A stretch of 64,000 nt of DNA from Dioscorea cayenensis subsp. rotundata (taxonomy: Eukaryota > Streptophyta > Magnoliopsida > Dioscoreales > Dioscoreaceae), in the NCBI RefSeq assembly GCF_009730915.1, contig NC_052489.1, forward strand, positions 2,011,622 to 2,075,621, written 5' to 3'. The position numbers and the translations under genes are program-made. Positions 22,086 to 32,228 of the stretch are shown piece by piece. Position 1 is the stretch's first letter. Every line of letters begins with the position of its first letter. The notes under the pieces are model-generated. The model saw only the letters and a list, made by a program, of their open reading frames with translations, was not told the origin of the DNA and made no database searches.

Positions 22086-24186
22086 TCATATGAGTTTGTC
22101 TTTCAATGGCCTTGCTTCGAAGCCGCCTTCTTCACGATCAATGAGGTTATATGGCATGTATGTTCCCAATAGTCGGTCCCATACGGAGAAAAATGGCTGT
22201 GAATAATTGAATTTGGTGCCTTGGTGCTGATGATGGATGTCGTGATACGCTGTGTTGTTCTGGAAAACAATGTGGAAGATGTTTCCCGGCAAGCACAGGC
22301 CACAGTGATCGTCAATGGTCTTGACCACTGCAAAACAGAAGAAGTAAACGGCTGTCCTCGCGGTCATTCCTGAGATTAGAAATGAGATGGCACCGCCAAA
22401 AGTATCGAGGAGAAGGCCCTCTAATGGATGGTTGTAGAGTGCTCCGATCGCGTAAGGGATGACAAGCTTGTGGTGTTGTGAGTGAACATGACGGTATAAA
22501 AACTTGTTCTGGTGCATGTACCGGTGCACAAAGTACTGCCATGTGTCCATGACCAACATGGCTACTATGAACTGCATTAGTTGAACAGGAAGGGATGGCT
22601 GGATTTGAGTTTCGGTTGAACACAGCTTAGAAGTCATCTGCAGTATGAATAAAACTAATCGATAAGTTTTTTTCTGTCAGTTTTTAAATGCACATAATAA
22701 AGATGTCATTTAAAGTAATGTCATAATTTAGTATGATTATGAGGTTGCCAGAATGTTATCTAGCAAAGTAAAGATGAGCATAATAAGCATTGAATTGGGA
22801 TTCAACAGCTGACACACCGATGAGCGTAGTCTGGGCAACATGAAAATGACCTTTAGGTTGTGAAATAACAATACATTGTACGGATTGACAGCATAATCAT
22901 GCATTCATATGCTTCTGTTCAGAAAAATTAAGCTCTGTGATTAAGATCACATAAAAAGAATGGTAAAACAAGATAAAGAGTACTAACGTAAAAACAAAAA
23001 ATTGGACAGCAGAAATTCTTGCCACAAAATGGGGGAGATCTTGATATGATTATGCTTTGGCTTTGGTGCCAAAACCTGAGTTGTTCCTTATTGGTTCATT
23101 GCAACTATGGTCATTAATCGGTGCAATCATTAATTTCATCTTAACTGCAGCCTCTAACAAGGTCCACATCAATAATTAAATGAACTTCCATGTTAACTTT
23201 GTAGTTCTTTTCATGGAACTTTTATGTTTCTCAATTTTGTCTTTCAATCTCTAAGTCTAATTTAATTCCCTCTATTGACCAAGCTTTATACTCAAAGCAT
23301 TTTTAACACATAAAAGTACATGACCATCAACATGGCATGTTTCTCAAAGTTTGAGCAAACATCCACAGCAACAAAATAAAATTTCCATTATCCAACATGC
23401 TTGATATGTATTGTCTAAGTAGTCAAAGTCCCAACCCAAGATGTTCCTTTTATGACATCATGTAAATTACAAAGTTCATCATCGGTTAATCAGTTAAGAT
23501 ATTGTCTCCTTTGAAGGAACCTGTACTAATCCATCCATACCATAAAGCTCAAAAAATCAAGTTCATGTTTTACTTCTGGAAAGTACAAAGTGAAGGTATT
23601 ATCAGTTCTCACTTCTCAAGTTTTCGACTTTAGATCAATCATCTTAAGACTGTCACAGCTCATGTAAACATGCAACGAATGGCAAAAACCTAAAATCACA
23701 CATTAAGTTTTTCTTACATCAACATTATACAAATACGACAAATCTCTCATTCTAGCTAACAATGAACTTCACTGCCCTATAATACACTTGTTACTCGCCA
23801 TCCAAAAGACATCACCACTTAAGAACACCAGAAATCTAAAAAGAAAAAACAATTAAAAGCCAAGAGATGAACTACCCTACCAATGCTCTAGAGAACTATA
23901 TCAAACCATGAAATCAAATTCATTCTTTGCTTGAAATGTAGATAATACTAACCAAGAACAGCAGCTGTGCAACAGTGGCCTGAACCAGCTGCTGAAGCAA
24001 AACACCCTTGACAACTGATGATAAGGGAACCAAATTCTTCTGCTCTTCTTCTTTCCTTGTGTGGAGCCGAAATCGGTCTAATGGTGGCAAGAGTTGGTAC
24101 ATGCCAGCATAAAGCCAATAAACCACAATGGGGGCAAAGGTGCCCATCAATTCATCGCTAGCATATCCCTCCCAAAACACCATCAC
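22086..24186 (-). CDS. SBH: Sphinganine C4-hydroxylase (sphingoid base hydroxylase)
   Basis: Two exons, 24186-23953 and 22637-22086, join in phase 0 across a 1.3-kb GT-AG intron. The protein has 261 residues, close to the 259 I recall for Arabidopsis SBH. It is an ER membrane di-iron oxygenase of the fatty acid hydroxylase superfamily and hydroxylates sphinganine at C4 to give phytosphingosine for ceramides and GIPCs. All three histidine boxes are present in exon 2: HRYMH, HSQHH and HDIHH. They sit between hydrophobic segments, and the conserved DTWQYF and GLCLPGN motifs are kept. Two ATGs open the frame (24186 and 24183). No defect is visible. The relics at 1565 and 14921 are homologues. Confidence 0.93.
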
Positions 24187-25654
24187 TATAGGGAGTTAAT
24201 CACCCAATGAAAGTCCTGATAAATTCAAGATCATTACAGATCTTCAAAATTTTCAAATTTCAAACGGAAAATCAAAAGCCGAGGCTGCAAATGTTTAAAC
24301 CCACAATGGATCAAAAACCATCAAAATTTGATAAAAAGAGATGAAATTCAGTGGAAAGTTCTGAACTTTAATACAGAATCCACAAACGCAATTTAGGTTT
24401 TGCTCCGAAACTTATCAAACTTGAGAAATCTAGGGGATATCAACATGGCAACAAAATTTCTCCAAAAAAAAGGCACAGCAATCATGAATCACATCAAAAA
24501 AATTTGGAACAATAAGCAAGATGATGCAAATTGATGATCAAAAGCAAGCAAAACACAGTTCAGGGGATTGGGAAAAACAGAGAAAGATCAACCCTTTAGG
24601 ATTTGGAGAATGCGCATCAAAATTCTCAGTCCTATCGCCTCCACGTTCGAATCAGAGAACAATTGGGAAAACTTGGCTATGACATTCGGACAAGAGACAA
24701 ATCCCTGCTAAAATTTCCAAGAAAATTAATCAAAATCCCGGATCTGGAGAGAATCGAAGGGGTTTGGAAATCCTTCGTTCTCTCCTTCCTGAAGGGATTT
24801 GAGAACCCAAAAACAGGGCAAAAAAATAACATATATATATATATTTTGGAAAAAAAGGATTTATCCTTCAGTTTTAAGTTAATTTTATTTATTACATTTT
24901 TAATTAATTTTATCTAATAATGTTTAATTATTTAATTAAAAATTTTATTTTTTAAATTGTGGGAACATGAGGCTGTCCACTCCCACAATAACTTTTTTGC
25001 ACAAATAAAATAATAATCCTTCTGTTTCCAGTTGGGATGTTATTCCTGAAGATCATAAATAAAAAAAAGAAATTTGATTCTTCTTCATGTTTATAAAATA
25101 ATTAAACGAATTAAAGCTAAAAAAAATCTCATATTTATAAATTAATTAATAAAAATACAGAGTTTTAGACAACTAAGAAGCTTGATTTCTACAATGCTCA
25201 TCAAATCTTCAATCAATGATAATGAAACAGGTGAAGTTTCTGCAAAGGTTTTTTTTTTATCGAGATGAGCGATTAAATCACTTAAAAAAATTCATAAGCA
25301 TGCATAAGTTTCAAACACAATAAGTAGAGATGGAGCCCGCGCACACATGGGACATTGAGACCACCTGCACATAATTATTATTCACACTCTCAAAAAATAT
25401 GTCTTCACCCATAAATTGAACGGCCAGAAGTTTCTGCAAAGTTGCAATATAACTGAATTGAATTGGAACTCATGAATAGTCTAATAACAATGTGTTCATG
25501 AGAAGGAACACTGAAACACACTTATTCACAGCTAAACTAACAAAGATTAAGAGCTTATATTCTCTCACACAATGTTTATCAAATCATCAAAATATGATAG
25601 TGAAACTAGTAGAAGATTAAACTTCAAAGAATCTGCAGGAAAGATGAATGTTTT
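24187..25654 (-). other. SBH 5' region and intergenic sequence
   Basis: On the minus strand the stretch from about 24800 to 24187 is upstream of SBH. A moderately GC-rich block at 24595-24800 looks like a 5' UTR exon, with a possible donor near 24595. The remainder (24830-25650) is AT-rich and contains the 3' side of the WRKY19-like gene. No other gene is seen. Confidence 0.4.
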
Positions 25655-27532
25655 TCATCTCAAGCCAGCAGAATCAACAGAATTCTTCAGATGCCCTCCA
25701 AACAAAGACATGAGACCACCACCATGCACTCTTCCTTCAGGAATCACAAGCCCAGTGCTCCTCTCCCTCTCTCTGAATTTCATTGAGATCGGAACAAGCA
25801 ATCGGTGAGGTATTAGTTGTTGTTTCTCCAATGCATTGTTTGCCGATTCATTGCATTCAGAGATTGCACTTGCACTGGCAGTTGATGAAGAGTGTTGTTC
25901 ATTGTCCACATTCCTATTTCCATTCATTGATGACAATACAATACCTTTGAAGAGGCCGGTACCGATCATTCCGGCATTCTTTGGGCCATTTTGATCTTGC
26001 TGCAATGCCATTTTGCTCCCATGAGCAGCACAGAGACCACTCTTCCCCCTAGCAAACTTCTCACAACCTCCCGGGAATGTACATCGCTTGCCCCCGCCAT
26101 GTGCCTTGCAGAAATCAGTACTACCTTGTGCGCTCTTCCCGCAGCCATTGAAATGGCACCGTTTTCCCCCGCCATGCTTCACACAGCAGTCAGTGCGGCC
26201 ACGAGCACTCTTCGTGCATCCCGTTACTGCACAGCGCTTCCCTCCTCCATGAGCAACACAAAAATCAGTCCCTCCGTGCACACTCTTTGGACATACTCCT
26301 CCACCTTCAAACAAACAACGTTTCCCACCTCCATGTCCTTTGCAAAGGGGTGTGCTCCCTTCTGCTCCTTTAGTACACCCTTCAAAGATGCACCTTTTGC
26401 CACCACCATGAGCCTTGCAGTACATTGTGCTACCCTGTGCACCCTTGCTACAGCCTTGATACTGACACCGGCGTCCTCCGCCATGGGAGATGCATAGCCC
26501 TGCTTGTCCTTCAGCACTCCGTGAGCACCCCTCTTTGGTGCATCTCTTCCCACCACCATGCCTAATGCACAAACCAGACTTTCCTCGGGCTGCTTTGGTA
26601 CACCCAGGATGGCCACACCGGCGACCACCTCCGTGAGCAATGCAGTAATCTGTCTTCCCCTCAGCACTTTTTGTGCATCCGAGCATTTGGCACCGCCTCC
26701 CACCTCCATGAGCCTTGCAGAATGCTGTTCGGCTTTCAGAACCCTTGTTGCAACCAGGTTTCTGGCACCTTTGGCCACCTCCATGAGCAATGCAAAGACC
26801 AGATGATCCCCTTGCACCTTTGGTACATCCCTTAAACCCGCATTTCCTCGGTTGATTTTTATACGTTTTCTCGTGGGGAATGGCATCAGTGATCAGGGAA
26901 TCCGATACTTGGGTCGTGGAGGAAGGCTCTGGACTGAACTTGGGTTGATCTTGAACATGCTGTGTTTTTTGCATGACATTGCTATTGCTGAAGTTTTCCA
27001 TCCTTGGAGCAAAGATCAAAGATGGCATATACCCACCAGATTTCTTAGCTGATGTTGAACCTTCATCAACAACTAACTGGAATAAACTTTTCCCATTGAT
27101 ATCAGAGAGAGAATCTGAATTACCTTGTGATGCATCCAGTATTGGCACCGAAATATCCCTCGAGAGGCCGAGTTTCAGCAAACCTGAATCAGACTCAGAA
27201 ATCACACTTTCGCTAAGTAAACTAATAGATTCTTTGGTTTTACTGACCGCTGATGAACAATAGCCATCATTATAAGAAGTTGGAGTTGGACCCAAACCGA
27301 GAACAAGCTTACAACCATCATCTTGAGCAGAAAGGAAGTCGTCATTATGACTCCGGTAATATACTCCTTTGCCACTCCTCTCAACTCCATAGTCCACAAA
27401 ATCTAGACGTAAAACAGTATCACCCAAGTTGCTGTCATTGCCGCCGAAAGAGATGTTCCCTGTTCCTGTGACTGAGCTGTTTGGTACAGAACACTTTCCA
27501 TGCAAGAATAAATCAGTCACATTAAGCTCCAT
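25655..27532 (-). CDS. WRKY19-like Cys/His repeat protein (no WRKY domain)
   Basis: A single coding exon of 625 residues. From Cys231 to about residue 508 there are eleven tandem repeats of about 25 residues, pattern C-x4-GC-x8-C-x2-HGGG-(K/R)R, for example CGFKGCTKGARGSSGLCIAH. Plants have a conserved family of such proteins annotated as 'probable WRKY transcription factor 19-like'. The WRKYGQK core is absent, as in most of that family. The Cys/His spacing suggests metal binding, and the function is poorly known. The N-terminal third is Ser-rich with LxLxL strings (KLVLGLG near 75, LKLGLS near 119) resembling EAR repressor motifs, which is an inference. The start at 27532 is the first ATG after an acceptor-like region. 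A 5' UTR intron probably runs toward 29.9 kb. Confidence 0.9.
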   Translation of the reverse strand: MELNVTDLFLHGKCSVPNSSVTGTGNISFGGNDSNLGDTVLRLDFVDYGVERSGKGVYYRSHNDDFLSAQDDGCKLVLGLGPTPTSYNDGYCSSAVSKTKESISLLSESVISESDSGLLKLGLSRDISVPILDASQGNSDSLSDINGKSLFQLVVDEGSTSAKKSGGYMPSLIFAPRMENFSNSNVMQKTQHVQDQPKFSPEPSSTTQVSDSLITDAIPHEKTYKNQPRKCGFKGCTKGARGSSGLCIAHGGGQRCQKPGCNKGSESRTAFCKAHGGGRRCQMLGCTKSAEGKTDYCIAHGGGRRCGHPGCTKAARGKSGLCIRHGGGKRCTKEGCSRSAEGQAGLCISHGGGRRCQYQGCSKGAQGSTMYCKAHGGGKRCIFEGCTKGAEGSTPLCKGHGGGKRCLFEGGGVCPKSVHGGTDFCVAHGGGKRCAVTGCTKSARGRTDCCVKHGGGKRCHFNGCGKSAQGSTDFCKAHGGGKRCTFPGGCEKFARGKSGLCAAHGSKMALQQDQNGPKNAGMIGTGLFKGIVLSSMNGNRNVDNEQHSSSTASASAISECNESANNALEKQQLIPHRLLVPISMKFRERERSTGLVIPEGRVHGGGLMSLFGGHLKNSVDSAGLR

Positions 27533-29046
27533 GGTTTTTCCAACGAGTTTGTGGGGGATCTAGAGATGAAGAATCACAAATACTACAATCTATCAATACA
27601 ACTTAATGAGTTCACTACCGGGTACCGATCTGGTGTATATGAAATAAAAATAGGTATGGAAATCTAATTTGAAATCCCCTCCACTAACAAAGCCAGATGT
27701 GTCTGTCCTGTCCATGACTGATGAACTGCTTAAAAAAATAGTTAAATGTTTCAAAGGACTAGTCCTTTATCAGCATAGTTGAGCACTTCCAGTGACAAAG
27801 GACATGGAGCAGAACAAACAACATGAGAGTGGACACCAAAGAAGCATATCTGACAGTGAAGACTTCTCAGACCTTATTAATCCTACAAAGAAGAAATTGA
27901 TGCAGAAGATCATCATAAATCAAAAGTGGTATATAGAAATAAGATTCCCAGTTTACAAAGAAGAAACTCATTTTTTTCAGATACAAGAACATTGAAGTCC
28001 AAACAAGGATAATTACATTTAGTTTAGAGATATACTCACTTGCAATCAGACAAATTTCAGGAACAATGTTGCTCTTTTAAGTTTACATATAATTTGAAGA
28101 GAAAAAGGTTAGAACCAGATTTATTTATATTAAGCATAAACATTAAACTAGCAATTATATATGAGAGTAACAAGCAAGTTCACAGCTGATGATTGCTTGA
28201 TTTTCTATAGATGTAATATAAAAACAGCATCCCACAAATGCTTAAAAAAAACTCATCAATATGCCTCGTAAAGTTGACATAGTGCGCTAGATATATCAAT
28301 CAAAATCCATCAACAGCAAGAATCAATTTTCACCATCAAACCACATTGTTCAATGCGGTCATTAATTCTAAAGCATACCAATCACATAGATCTAACAGCA
28401 TTCCTGATATCATAACTAGCAGGACAAATCCCAACATATGACAAACAAACATACTGAAGCAAGTCAGAAGAATGAATTACTCACAAATAATGCAATAAAC
28501 CTCCAAAGCTAACCACAATAACCAGTACTAGTAAAAGCAAGCATAATTAGTACTAACAAAGAATATTCCTGACTCCTGACAGAAGTAATGAGGAAGACAA
28601 ATTATGAGAGTACAATCAGTAATGTGATCTGATCATGTAGATTTAATCCCAAATGTTGCACTGTGTAAAGCACACAACAATTACAGCATATAAAATTTCC
28701 AGAGAAGAAGAGCTGGGTTTCTTATCATCTTGAATTTATTAAACCAAAATATATTAGAGGAAAAAAAAAATACAAAACTAGATTGGAAATAGTCCACAGA
28801 TCAAAGTAGATGTCTGCAAAAATCATCACAAACACTAACATAGAAGTCCACAAGATAACATGAAGGATGACAATAAATGAGAACTAATAAGCAAGCATAA
28901 AGAGACATCTTTATCATCAGAATCAATTCTAGCCAAAGATATAAACATCAAGACGACAAAAGAACAATCACAAAGATGAAACATATTAAAGCGGAACAAG
29001 AAAAATCACTCAAAAATAGCTGAATTTCAGTAGGAAGGTAAGAGAT

Positions 29047-29097
<51 letters not shown>

Positions 29098-30000
29098 AAA
29101 TCTTACAAACCTATCATCCAAAAGTTCTAAATTGGTGGATTGCTTAAAGTTTTTATCTTTCCCTCTGTTGATAATAGAAAAGAAAAAATGCAACTAAAGA
29201 ATCATAACCTTTCAATGTTCAAAATCAAATAATAATCTTTAATAAACACAAAAACAGAGAGCAATTTCAACATGAACACAAAAAACAAAACGAAACATGA
29301 TATATCCTCATCTTTCCTCTATGAAAACTATGAAATCTACCTCAAAAAGAGCACAATTAAAAGCAGTTAAACACAACAAATCACATCAAGCAATCATAAC
29401 AGAACTTTAGATCACTCTAAAATAGAGAAGAAAGTCCCCATTACCAAGCAAAATCAAAATTTCTCAGCACGGCCAACGCCTCCAAACTCAACAAAACCTC
29501 AAATTAATCCCCAAACAAAGAAAATCCAAACAAATCCAACTCAGAGATCCAAACTCCTCAAATCACTCAAACAAACTCATGAATCAACAACAAAAACAAT
29601 CAAAGCAAACCTCAAAGCACCAAATCCAACCACCAAACCCCCATAACATCAAACTAACTGATAAAAACCATACCCCAAAAAGCAAAAATCTCAAACTCCA
29701 AAAAGACAAAATTTTAACAAAAAAACAAACATCACCACCACAAAAAAAGCACAGAAAAAAGCAAGAAAAATACCAGAAAAGAGCCAAGGACAGACCTCTC
29801 AAGCTCCCAACAGCGAAGAAGATCCCAAAGACAGCAGAAAGCCGCAATCTTTCCACAAAGAACACAAACAAAAAATCCAAAGAATTGCGTATATATATAC
29901 ACACACCCAGAGACAGAGATATTAAAAATAAATAAATAAATAAATAACAAGAACTCGGAGAAATGTTGGCGTTTCTATAAAAATTTTATTTGTCTGACGG
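27533..30000 (-). other. Probable 5' leader/intron and promoter of the WRKY19-like gene
   Basis: No coding sequence is supported. On the minus strand 29220-29930 is T/G-rich, leader- or intron-like, with a TATA-like TATATATACGC at about 29888-29898. A donor-like AG|GTCTGT lies near 29797. A (TA)n microsatellite occupies about 29049-29093. The placement of the transcript start is inferred. Confidence 0.4.
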
Positions 30001-30226
30001 TGTGTTGACGGCTATCGTGCTGACGTGGCATACGGCGTTAGAAACGAACCGTTAGTTGAGGTGTCGGGGTTCGGTGGGCCCCACACCACGATCTCGCGGG
30101 GTACGTCCGTGTTCAGAGCTTTATACAGTGGGCCCCACGTGCATTTGTCGCGTAGTTAAAGAACATGCTGGGGTTCTTGTCGGCAACTCTTTCCACTCTT
30201 CTTCTTCTTTCTCTAAGAAAAACTCT
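30001..30226. promoter_or_regulatory. GC-rich upstream block with G-box
   Basis: This short GC-richer stretch contains GTGGGCCCCAC-type words (about 30075 and 30130), the latter running into CCACGTG. GGGCCCA/TGGGCC and CACGTG are common in plant promoters. It lies about 100 bases upstream of the inferred TATA box of the WRKY19-like gene (minus strand) and may be its proximal promoter. Confidence 0.4.
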
Positions 30227-30234
30227 ATTTTCGA

Positions 30235-30674
30235 TTAGGGGTGTAAATGATACACCTCTACTCGCAAGCTACTCGGGTTCGATTCGGTGAAAACTCGAAC
30301 TCGGCTCAGTCACAGTCGAACCGAGCTCGAGTTCGAGTAGCTCGAGTAATCGAGCGAGCCGAGTTCGAGTATTGTAATACTTGGCTCGAGTGCTCGCGAG
30401 CCTAATCGAGCATGTATGTATATATAATATTAGATTTATTTGATAAAAATCAAGGGAAAAACTTTCGAGCTCGAGTTCGAACATAATGTTTATGGTTATT
30501 TTCAGCTTTTTTGAGCTTAATCGAGCGAACTCGAGTAGCTCGATTTGTATACCGAGTCGAGCTCGAGCTATAAAATAAATACTCGATCGAGCTCGAACCG
30601 AGTATCGAGTACCGAGTTTTCAGTTGAGCTCGAGCTCGATACTGCTCGGCTCGAACTCGATTGATTACACCCCT
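30235..30674. mobile_element. hAT-like MITE rich in CTCGAG/GAGCTCGAG
   Basis: The ends are inverted: AGGGGTGTAAAT on the left and ATTACACCCCT on the right. They are flanked by near-identical 8-bp sequences ATTTTCGA (30227-30234) and ATTTCCGA (30675-30682). The interior is filled with overlapping GAGCTCGAG and TACTCGAG words that can fold back on themselves. Similar 'GGGGTGTAA ... CTCGAG' elements are common in plant genomes. It encodes nothing. Confidence 0.75.
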
Positions 30675-30682
30675 ATTTCCGA

Positions 30683-31400
30683 CTAACTCCGTTGATGGTC
30701 AGGTTTTTATTAAACTTCTTCATAAGTGATGGTGGCTCGAACGATGAACAATGACATATTTTTAAAAATATAAATAATAATTATGTGTGAGTGATTTCAA
30801 TGTTTATGTGTGTACTAATCCTGAAGTTTATGTATATTTTTGTTTTTTTTTTACAGTTTAACTGTTGATATCGGCAAAACCAAAACTCCGTTCTCCATAA
30901 TTTTTTTATTATTTAAATAAATAAATAAAGATAATTTCTTTAAATTTTCACTTTTAAAAAATATATAAATAAATAAATAAAAATTATGGTGGCCTTCCAA
31001 CCAATCATCAAACAAGAAGTAGATCTGACTATGGGTACAAAAAAACACAAAAAAATATCATGATTTTTTTGGTACCAGTGTGAACTTTAGTTCTCATCAC
31101 ATGCCATGCTTTTAATGATAGTGTCACAATAACTTGCAGCTTTTTATTGAAGGGGACAATTGATGGAGATTAAACAATGTTTGGTTTTGCATAGAAGAAT
31201 AAATTTTGTATACACAAAAATCACATTTTTTTTTTAAAAAAAAAATAAAGTTTGATAAACACATAAATCAATTTGGTGGTGTTATATCTTGCACAGTGTA
31301 TTAAAAACAAATAAGAGGTCCACATAGTTTGCTTAAATCTTAAGCAAAAGTTAAAAAAATAATAATAATAATAATTATGGGCGTTAACGGGGGGTTTGAC
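30683..31400. other. AT-rich intergenic sequence
   Basis: A/T homopolymers and ATAAATAA repeats. No gene or structured element is recognised. Confidence 0.5.
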
Positions 31401-31409
31401 GGCGTCAGG

Positions 31410-31593
31410 TGACGTCATGCAGGAGAGGACTCTCGCTCTCCATTCGCTGCGTCCACCCACGTGGCATTCAGTTATTGTTCGGTAGATCCACGTGGCAGTT
31501 TTCGACTGCTGGGCTTGCACGCGAACCCAATTCCGTTCATCAGAGAAAACGACAAAATAGAGGCACGCTGGGGTGTACGATATGGACACGTGT
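31410..31593. promoter_or_regulatory. Cluster of bZIP/bHLH-type sites (G-boxes and a TGACGTCA)
   Basis: TGACGTCA at 31410-31417, CCACGTGG at 31457-31464 and 31488-31495, and ACACGTGT at 31586-31593 lie within 184 bp of locally GC-rich DNA. The two CCACGTGG copies start 31 bp apart, about three helical turns. These palindromes are classical binding cores for plant bZIP (ABRE/G-box) and bHLH factors. No coding region starts beside them, and the nearest gene end is ABCF5's 3' end at 32229. They may drive an unannotated transcript or be a distal element. Confidence 0.5.
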
Positions 31594-31819
31594 CGTAGTC
31601 TGAGTGGTGCATGCGATATGAGCTATCGGATTCGGGCGTTGATTTCGAAGTATCCAGAACCCGAGACGCAACGTGTCAACAAACTCACAAGCGACAAAAT
31701 CATCGTACGAAATGACGAAAATGACCGTAATTCATTGCGTGATGAAATTCTCTTCCTGCGCTTTCAGTGGATTTATTTGATTTTAAGACCAAAAATTTAT
31801 AATTCCATATAAATTAATT

Positions 31820-31838
31820 ACAAGCACAAACTGCATTA

Positions 31839-31874
<36 letters not shown>

Positions 31875-32228
31875 CAATCAGGTTCAAGATAACATAGAAC
31901 ATATCATTTCATCAATGCATTTCAGGCCAATGTCTGTAGTTAGAAAATAATACATAGTTGATCGAAAGAAGAAACATCGACAAAGAACATAAATTGTGAA
32001 TGGCCCATGCTTTGCTAATCTTCAACAACTTTGCAAAGCTATGACACACATTTTGCCGATAAATATTCAACACGGAAAACAAATGATCGAAGAAGTTTCA
32101 ACTACATGAGCAATGCTTGTTCTGTATTTGCTGCGGGTTTCAAATAACTTTGCTATGTGTTTATGTACAATGGCTAAGCTCTTTCCCTTTTGCAGGCAAG
32201 GTCAAGTAATTACGGTGATTCTCAATAC
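31820..32228 (-). other. TAA microsatellite and likely ABCF5 3' UTR
   Basis: An (AAT/TAA)n microsatellite at about 31838-31873 is followed by about 350 bases that are probably the 3' untranslated region of ABCF5 on the minus strand. No coding is present. Confidence 0.4.

Noticed and set aside
21846-22206. Plus-strand frames at the SBH 3' end
   Set aside because: They overlap SBH exon 2 and its 3' UTR in antisense and resemble no protein.
24603-24917. 104-codon plus-strand frame upstream of SBH
   Set aside because: It ends in poly-Ile/Phe from a TA repeat and lies over the likely SBH leader; no family resemblance.
29579-29935. 118-codon Lys/Gln-rich plus-strand frame and its antisense
   Set aside because: Composition is that of an A/C-rich leader or intron of the WRKY19-like gene on the other strand.
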